The notes below the pieces were generated by a model. That model was given only the letters and a program-made list of their open reading frames with translations, did no database searches and was not told the origin of the DNA. Positions 58,635-62,871 of a stretch of DNA of 62,871 nt are shown here, one piece after another (positions within the stretch are counted from its first letter, which is position 1; every line of letters begins with the position of its first letter). Source of the stretch: Lachnospiraceae bacterium (GTDB lineage: Bacteria > Bacillota > Clostridia > Lachnospirales > Lachnospiraceae); assembly GCA_009774615.1 (NCBI GenBank), contig VSOC01000008.1, positions 1-62,871 of the forward strand. The letters run 5' to 3'. A program made the position numbers and the translations under genes.

Positions 58635-59622
58635 GAATATGAATGATAATTTCGTCTTCGTCTGCGGACGTTGTCTGTTCAAGGGAAGACTGCTGTGTTG
58701 GGGCGGTCTGGGCAGGTTCCGAAGCTGCTGCGTTTTCGGTGATGCCTTCGCTAGAAACAGAACCGTTGACAGAAGCAGCATTATCCGTAGAAACAGAACC
58801 GTTGACAGAAGCAGCATTATCCATAGAAACAGAACCTTCAGCAGAAGCAGTATTATCCATAGAAACAGAACCTTCTTCCATAGAAGAGGCATTTTCTGCG
58901 GCAGAGGTACCGTCGGCCTGTGCCGGATATGGGGCGGACGGGACTGCTCCGGGACTTAAGGTTTCAATATGGGTGCTGAATGTGGCCTGCATCCCATTGC
59001 CCGCCAGATCATTGGCATAAATTATCAGAAGTTCTTCTTCCATGGGAAAGGTGAGCACACCGGTTTGCCGATCCGCAGAGAGGGGAAGAAGGGTCTGACC
59101 GGATGGGGTGGTGGCAAAGACGGACTGGAAATCCACACCGGACTGGCTGTCCTCTAAGGCCATCGTTAAAATTCCGTCCTGGATGCTGTAGGTTTCGCCC
59201 ACAAGCGGGGCTACATCGTCCAGGATATTGACATGTTCATATTTGGTAACGGACATCCCATTTAAAGCTTTGGCATAGATTTCGATAACGCCGTTGCGCA
59301 CAATATCGGCAGTGTACTGCCCTTTTTTTGTTTCCGTTAAAGGCAGGGGCGTACCTTCCTGTGAAGAAACAAACTCTTTTACCGGAAAGAGGGATTCTAT
59401 GGTAATGGAAGCCGTGGTTGTCTTGTAGTCTTTGGTATTGGCAACCTGAATATTGATTTTGGGTTTTGATGCAACAAGAACGAATAAAATTCCGTTAAAC
59501 ACTAAAAAAGGCAGCAAATAAAACAAAAGAATCTCCGTCCATTCACCGAATCCGCCTTTGGCCTGTGCAGATTCGCGGCGGCTGGAAGCTGCGCGTGAAT
59601 GTGGATTTTGTGATGTATTCAT
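58621..59622 (-). CDS. Single-pass membrane protein with Ser/Ala-rich repeats, function unknown
   Basis: The 333-residue protein has a short cytoplasmic start, one membrane segment (EILLFYLLPFLVFNGILFVLVA, about residues 30-52) and an extracytoplasmic region (Ig-like/beta-sandwich pattern: ASITIESLFPVKEF, GVIEIYAKALNG, ILTMALEDSQSGVDF, LLIIYANDLAGN). The C-terminal part has a 12-residue repeat with core GSVSMDNAASVN, then a Ser/Gln/Thr-rich tail. No sortase motif is seen. I recognise no named family. AGGAGG precedes the ATG at 59622. Confidence 0.78.
   Translation of the reverse strand: MNTSQNPHSRAASSRRESAQAKGGFGEWTEILLFYLLPFLVFNGILFVLVASKPKINIQVANTKDYKTTTASITIESLFPVKEFVSSQEGTPLPLTETKKGQYTADIVRNGVIEIYAKALNGMSVTKYEHVNILDDVAPLVGETYSIQDGILTMALEDSQSGVDFQSVFATTPSGQTLLPLSADRQTGVLTFPMEEELLIIYANDLAGNGMQATFSTHIETLSPGAVPSAPYPAQADGTSAAENASSMEEGSVSMDNTASAEGSVSMDNAASVNGSVSTDNAASVNGSVSSEGITENAAASEPAQTAPTQQSSLEQTTSADEDEIIIHIRTDE
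58752..58895 (-). repeat. 36-bp in-frame tandem repeat
   Basis: TAGAAACAGAACC starts at 58752, 58788, 58824 and 58860, giving a strict 36 bp period and a 12-residue protein repeat; copies differ by a few bases. Confidence 0.93.
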
Positions 59623-59780
59623 AATGTTCCTCCTGTAATTGTAAAGAAGCGGGAAAAGATTTTCTAACACTTCTTTCTTTAATATCTTAATGATAGAATA
59701 CCCTTTTGGAAAATTAATATCAATAGCATAGCAGAAAAGAAGAAATCTTACAAGTTTTTCTTCTAAATTAAAGAAGGATA

Positions 59781-59789
59781 TGTTATGAT
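59781..59789 (+). promoter_or_regulatory. Candidate extended -10 promoter of the HD-domain gene
   Basis: TGTTATGAT is an extended -10 about 120 bp upstream of the start codon; no clear -35. The 288 bp spacer 59623-59910 shows no other feature I can support. Confidence 0.35.
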
Positions 59790-59910
59790 GGAGTTATAGT
59801 TCATGGAGCTGAGGATGATCAGTGAGATCGGCAAGGCAGTTACATGATGGGGACAGATGTAAAGAGAAACTACGAGGTGCAGGTGTTTGTTTGGGGATGG
59901 GGGAAGTAAG

Positions 59911-60462
59911 ATGGTTAAGAAAGCAGCGGCATTTGCAGAGCGTGCCCACAGGGGGGCGGTGCGGAAGGGGACAGCTATTCCCTATATTACGCATCCATTA
60001 GAAGCAGCGGTGATTGTAGCTTCGATTACCGAGGATCAGGAACTAATAGCAGCAGCGCTTCTGCACGATGTTATGGAAGATGCAGGCGTATCCAGAGAGA
60101 AGCTGAAAGCCGAGTTTGGAAGCAGGGTGGCAGACCTGGTGGCCGCAGAAACGGAAGATAAGACCAAAAGCTGGAAAGAGAGAAAAAGTGACACACTTGA
60201 ACATCTCAAAAGTGCATCGAGAGAGGAAAAGATTGTGGTTTTGGGGGACAAACTCAGCAATGTCCGCTGTACGGCACGGGATTACTTTCTTTTTGGGGAG
60301 AAGATTTGGGATCGATTTAATGAAAAGCGGAAGGAACAGCATGGATGGTACTACTTAGGCGTAGCCGAACGCCTTGCTGAACTGAAAGATTTGCCGCCTT
60401 ATCAGGAATATGTAAGACTGTGCCAGATGGTGTTTGGAAAGATGGGGGCAAATGAAAGTTGA
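59911..60462 (+). CDS. HD-domain (p)ppGpp-hydrolase-like protein
   Basis: The 183-residue protein resembles small alarmone hydrolases (SpoT/MESH1-like): AAAFAERAHRGAVRKGTAIPYITHPLEAAVIVA, AALLHDVMEDAGVSREKLKAEFG with the HD metal pair, and VVLGDKLSNVRC. No synthetase domain is present, so it probably degrades (p)ppGpp or a related nucleotide. GGGGGAAG precedes the ATG at 59911; a start at 59887 is also open but weaker. Confidence 0.88.
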   Translation: MVKKAAAFAERAHRGAVRKGTAIPYITHPLEAAVIVASITEDQELIAAALLHDVMEDAGVSREKLKAEFGSRVADLVAAETEDKTKSWKERKSDTLEHLKSASREEKIVVLGDKLSNVRCTARDYFLFGEKIWDRFNEKRKEQHGWYYLGVAERLAELKDLPPYQEYVRLCQMVFGKMGANES

Positions 60463-60505
60463 TAAAAGTAAAATTTTCATAAAAGTAAAATTTTGGAAAT
60501 AGTGC

Positions 60506-60534
60506 TTGCAAATTTGGGGGATGGGTGTTATACT
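60506..60534 (+). promoter_or_regulatory. Sigma-A promoter of the thioester adhesin gene
   Basis: TTGCAA and TATACT have a 17 bp spacer. Upstream, ATAAAAGTAAAATTTT occurs twice (60462-60477 and 60479-60494) and could be part of an A/T-rich upstream element or a regulator site. Confidence 0.75.
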
Positions 60535-60542
60535 ATCTTTAT

Positions 60543-60599
60543 GGCGGTATCCTTCTTATACCGCCTGCCGGAAACGGCATCTGGTTTGTTCTGAACCAG
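60543..60599 (+). ncRNA. Structured 5' leader with three hairpins, unidentified
   Basis: The leader between promoter and adhesin start holds three adjacent hairpins: GGCGGTAT/ATACCGCC (8 bp, 60543-60565), GCCG-GAAA-CGGC with a stable GNRA loop (60567-60578), and CTGGTT/AACCAG (60581-60599). The leader is about 140 nt. I recognise no known riboswitch; no T-run follows, so attenuation is not obvious. Confidence 0.5.
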
Positions 60600-60680
60600 G
60601 TAAATTCCAGAGATTAAGGTACGTTGAAAACAGAATAAAAAGCTCTTCTTATCCGCGGATTGCGGAAAGGAGATAGTAAG

Positions 60681-62871
60681 ATGAAGCAGAAACAGGTAAA
60701 AAGATGTCGAAAATGGAAGGCCGGCGTGGTGTTTATCCTTGTGCTGGTACTGACACTGTCGCCCTGCGGTGCATTTTTTTCAGGAAATGTTACCGCCCGG
60801 GCAGAGAACTTTATGATCCGAAAGTTAAAGGACAGCAGCATTATTAAGAACGGAAATTTTGCCTTTTATGGAAGTCCGCTGCGCTCGGATCTGCTTTACT
60901 GGATTAAAAGTGACGGGACGCCCCTGTTTTGTGTTGAGCGGGAAAAGCATCTCCTGGCAAATCTTGACGGCAGCGAGGTAAGTGAGGAATACGGAGAGAG
61001 CACTTATTTGGATGAACAGGAATATGAACTGGTTTCTCTGGTTCTGCAGTGCTGCGGGATGATCCGGGGAGAAGCGGTGGAACTGCACCCGGGGGTTTAC
61101 ATTGCCGGACAGGCAGCGGTGTGGGGGATAACCTCTACAAGCTGGAAAGGCGTGAATCATTTCCGCAAGGAGATGGAAAAGGTGTACGCCCATATTGAAG
61201 ACTGGTATGAATTTCCGGGGGAGGAGATTTTAGCCCAGTGCCAGGCGGCAACCGAGAAGATCTGTGAAACCATTGAAGCCTATTACGGAGATGAAAGCCC
61301 GTTTGTCCCTTCCTTTGCCTCAAAATATAAAGAAAAAGCCCCGGTTTGGGCCGCTTACAGAAATTCGGAAGGGAACTGCCGCATCAGCTTTGGCCTGGAT
61401 GGAAAATCAGAGGCAGTCAAGGACTTTATCTTTGAAATGCCGGAGGGATGGAACTATGAATGGCAGGGAGATCAGGTGGTCTTTTATGCGGAGAAAGCAG
61501 AAGAAGGAACGATTTCCATTACCGGGAGGGCGAAGGAGGGAACGTTTCTGGATAAGGCGATGCCGATTGGTCTGGTTTATATTGTAGGGCCGAAGTATTA
61601 TTCCTTCTTTCAGCACCTGGCATCGGCGGTTGAATGTAAGACGAACTGGAGCTGCTATTTTAAGCTGCAGGTGACAGAACCGGAACTTTCCGGAAAATGG
61701 GAGATGCCGGAGGTTCTGCATTACCGCCATCAGGAAACGTTTCATACACTTTATGGGGTTGGTCTGGAAAAAATTGACGGCGATACGCTCAAGCCGATTT
61801 CCGGTGTAAGCTTTCAGCCGTTGGAGTATTTTGATGAAAAGCAGCTGGAGAAAACGGATTTAGACCGGAGTCAGATTAAGACCTGGAAGGGCTGGAAGGC
61901 GAACTGCGGCCCGGAAATTACCGATGAAGACGGATACTTAGAACATTGGGATAAAAAAGAATACCTCTACGAAAAAACCTATTGCAGCGGCCATCCCGAG
62001 CCAGAAATCAACTACCAGGGAAGCGATGAAGCTTACAGGGAAATTCTGGAACAGGAGGCGTATAAGGTATGGGAAGAATGTGTGGAGGAGTGCAGCAGGA
62101 AATGTGATTTTCACAGTATGGACGGCAGCGGGCGAAAACAGATGGAAGAAGAGAGGGATTTACTTTACCAGCAGTTCATCCATCTGATTTATGGCTATAC
62201 CTTCCGGGAAATAAGCCCCGCTCCCGGCTATCTGCCCCATGGGGAACATGAAGGAGAAGCGGAGATTGAAAAAGTATTTCTTGTTTCCCGGCAGGCAGGA
62301 GGAGAAGTACAGGAGAAGAAAATACAGCGGAGTGTTTTTCAGGTAAATACGGTGAATGCTTTTTTGGGTGGAACGGCCAGCAGCAGCGATGCAGAAGAGG
62401 AAGCGATGGAAGAGAAGGAGGAAAACAGGGAAGAAGATAATAAGGCGGAAGACAATAGAGAAGAAGATAAAGCAGTAGATGACAAGGCAGGAAATAACAG
62501 GGAAGAAGACAATCAAGCTGAAGAAAGTGGAATAGAAGAAAATAAGACCGATGAGAAGGTGGAGGAAGGGGATGCAAAAGAAAGAGAAAAGGAACTTGTC
62601 AAAAAAATTATGCGATTAAAAAAGAAAAAAATTATCTGGCTGACAAGTGAAGTTGAAAAAATAGAAACACAGGAAACGGACGATTATTCACTTTATCAAT
62701 TCACGGTAAAAAATTATAAAATACCGCCGGAAGAAACAACTCCCGAAGAAACGACTCCCGAAGAAACACCGCCGGAAGAAACGACTCCAGAGGAAACGCC
62801 CCCCGAGGAAACAACTCCAGAAGAAACACCTCCGGCAGCAACACCAAAACAGGAACCGCTACCGAACGCAA
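60681..62871 (+). CDS. Thioester-domain surface adhesin (partial, C-terminus beyond window)
   Basis: About 730 codons are visible. A signal peptide (about 1-41, ending near ARA-EN) is followed by a thioester domain: Cys84 in PLFCVERE and Gln144 in IAGQAAVWGIT are the expected pair for an intramolecular thioester that can bind host or surface amines. Then come beta-rich regions and a prealbumin/CnaB-like stretch (GVGLEKIDGDTLKPISGVSF, ITDEDGYLEHW), an acidic Glu/Asp/Asn-rich stretch (about 570-635) and Pro-Glu-Glu-Thr repeats near the window end. A sortase signal would be expected beyond the window. The start has AAAGGAGATAG upstream. Confidence 0.85.
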   Translation, partial: MKQKQVKRCRKWKAGVVFILVLVLTLSPCGAFFSGNVTARAENFMIRKLKDSSIIKNGNFAFYGSPLRSDLLYWIKSDGTPLFCVEREKHLLANLDGSEVSEEYGESTYLDEQEYELVSLVLQCCGMIRGEAVELHPGVYIAGQAAVWGITSTSWKGVNHFRKEMEKVYAHIEDWYEFPGEEILAQCQAATEKICETIEAYYGDESPFVPSFASKYKEKAPVWAAYRNSEGNCRISFGLDGKSEAVKDFIFEMPEGWNYEWQGDQVVFYAEKAEEGTISITGRAKEGTFLDKAMPIGLVYIVGPKYYSFFQHLASAVECKTNWSCYFKLQVTEPELSGKWEMPEVLHYRHQETFHTLYGVGLEKIDGDTLKPISGVSFQPLEYFDEKQLEKTDLDRSQIKTWKGWKANCGPEITDEDGYLEHWDKKEYLYEKTYCSGHPEPEINYQGSDEAYREILEQEAYKVWEECVEECSRKCDFHSMDGSGRKQMEEERDLLYQQFIHLIYGYTFREISPAPGYLPHGEHEGEAEIEKVFLVSRQAGGEVQEKKIQRSVFQVNTVNAFLGGTASSSDAEEEAMEEKEENREEDNKAEDNREEDKAVDDKAGNNREEDNQAEESGIEENKTDEKVEEGDAKEREKELVKKIMRLKKKKIIWLTSEVEKIETQETDDYSLYQFTVKNYKIPPEETTPEETTPEETPPEETTPEETPPEETTPEETPPAATPKQEPLPNA
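62730..62834 (+). repeat. 15-bp in-frame tandem repeat (Pro-Glu-Glu-Thr stalk)
   Basis: Seven units of 15 bp encode EETTP or EETPP, a cell-wall-spanning stalk typical of Gram-positive adhesins. The array stops before the window end, giving way to ATPKQEPLPNA. Confidence 0.92.

Noticed and set aside
60543..60599. c-di-GMP or other known riboswitch in the adhesin leader
   Set aside because: The hairpins do not show the conserved core of the classes I know; kept only as an unidentified structured leader.
1..62871. tRNA, rRNA, insertion sequence or prophage genes
   Set aside because: No transposase, integrase, phage structural gene or recognisable RNA gene was found by reading both strands; the MITE-like element is the only mobile-element candidate.

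Overview
The window looks like a chromosome segment of a Gram-positive gut-type clostridium, most likely Lachnospiraceae. The family-level evidence is a composite ChW/choline-binding L,D-transpeptidase, a DUF4250 gene, a zinc-dependent phospholipase C family gene, a clostridial-type glycogen set, a Gram-positive thioester adhesin and strong GGAGG ribosome binding sites. This placement is inferred from gene content, not from a marker gene. No rRNA, tRNA, CRISPR array, transposase or phage gene was recognised.

Layout. (1) 1-5.5 kb, mainly minus strand: the end of an unidentified gene, a GT2 and a GT8 glycosyltransferase, UDP-galactopyranose mutase (glf) and a secreted L,D-transpeptidase. (2) 5.7-37.0 kb: about 31 kb of co-directional plus-strand genes for a complex surface glycan. 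These include a DegT/FdtB-type sugar aminotransferase, several GT2 enzymes, a Wzx-like flippase, DUF2304 and DUF2142 membrane proteins, rmlC, an ABC-type glycan exporter (permease and ATPase, split by a YgjP-like metalloprotease gene), a methyltransferase and a 1039-residue multidomain glycosyltransferase. They also include a complete GDP-D-glycero-D-manno-heptose set (hddC-hddA-gmhB-gmhA), an O-acyltransferase, three large polytopic proteins of unknown function, a CDP-3,6-dideoxyhexose set (rfbF-rfbG-rfbH), a LicD protein and a GtrB-like polyprenyl-phosphate glycosyltransferase. (3) 37.1-44.7 kb: a divergent HPr-like protein, a BCCT transporter, a lipoprotein, a secreted metallo-beta-lactamase-fold protein, a zinc-dependent PLC family protein, an AGCS sodium/amino-acid symporter and a P-loop kinase-like protein. 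(4) 44.7-49.8 kb: clpB behind a promoter with a CIRCE-like site, DUF4250, signal peptidase I and a DUF3810 protein. (5) 49.9-58.6 kb: glycogen metabolism (glgB, glgP, malQ) with an AraC regulator and an MscS channel. (6) 58.6-62.9 kb: a repeat-bearing membrane-anchored protein, a small (p)ppGpp-hydrolase-like HD protein and the start of a large thioester-domain adhesin cut by the window end.

How it fits together. The large operon would make nucleotide-activated heptose, 3,6-dideoxyhexose, a TDP-sugar and (with the upstream glf) galactofuranose, assemble them on a lipid carrier, decorate them (acetyl, methyl, LicD phosphoryl groups) and export them. Both a flippase and an ABC exporter are encoded, so either two glycans are made or one system is auxiliary.

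The least explained signal is non-coding. A family of 26-28 bp imperfect palindromes (arms GTTGCTGT and ACAGTAAC) recurs at eight intergenic sites with compensating arm changes. One copy forms an end of a 132 bp MITE-like element with 12 bp terminal inverted repeats and an 8 bp flanking duplication (55750-55881). A second repeated module forms the 5' leader and ribosome binding site of several operon genes. In-frame minisatellites also recur inside proteins across the locus, and one out-of-frame 23 bp duplication has rewritten the C-terminus of a membrane protein.
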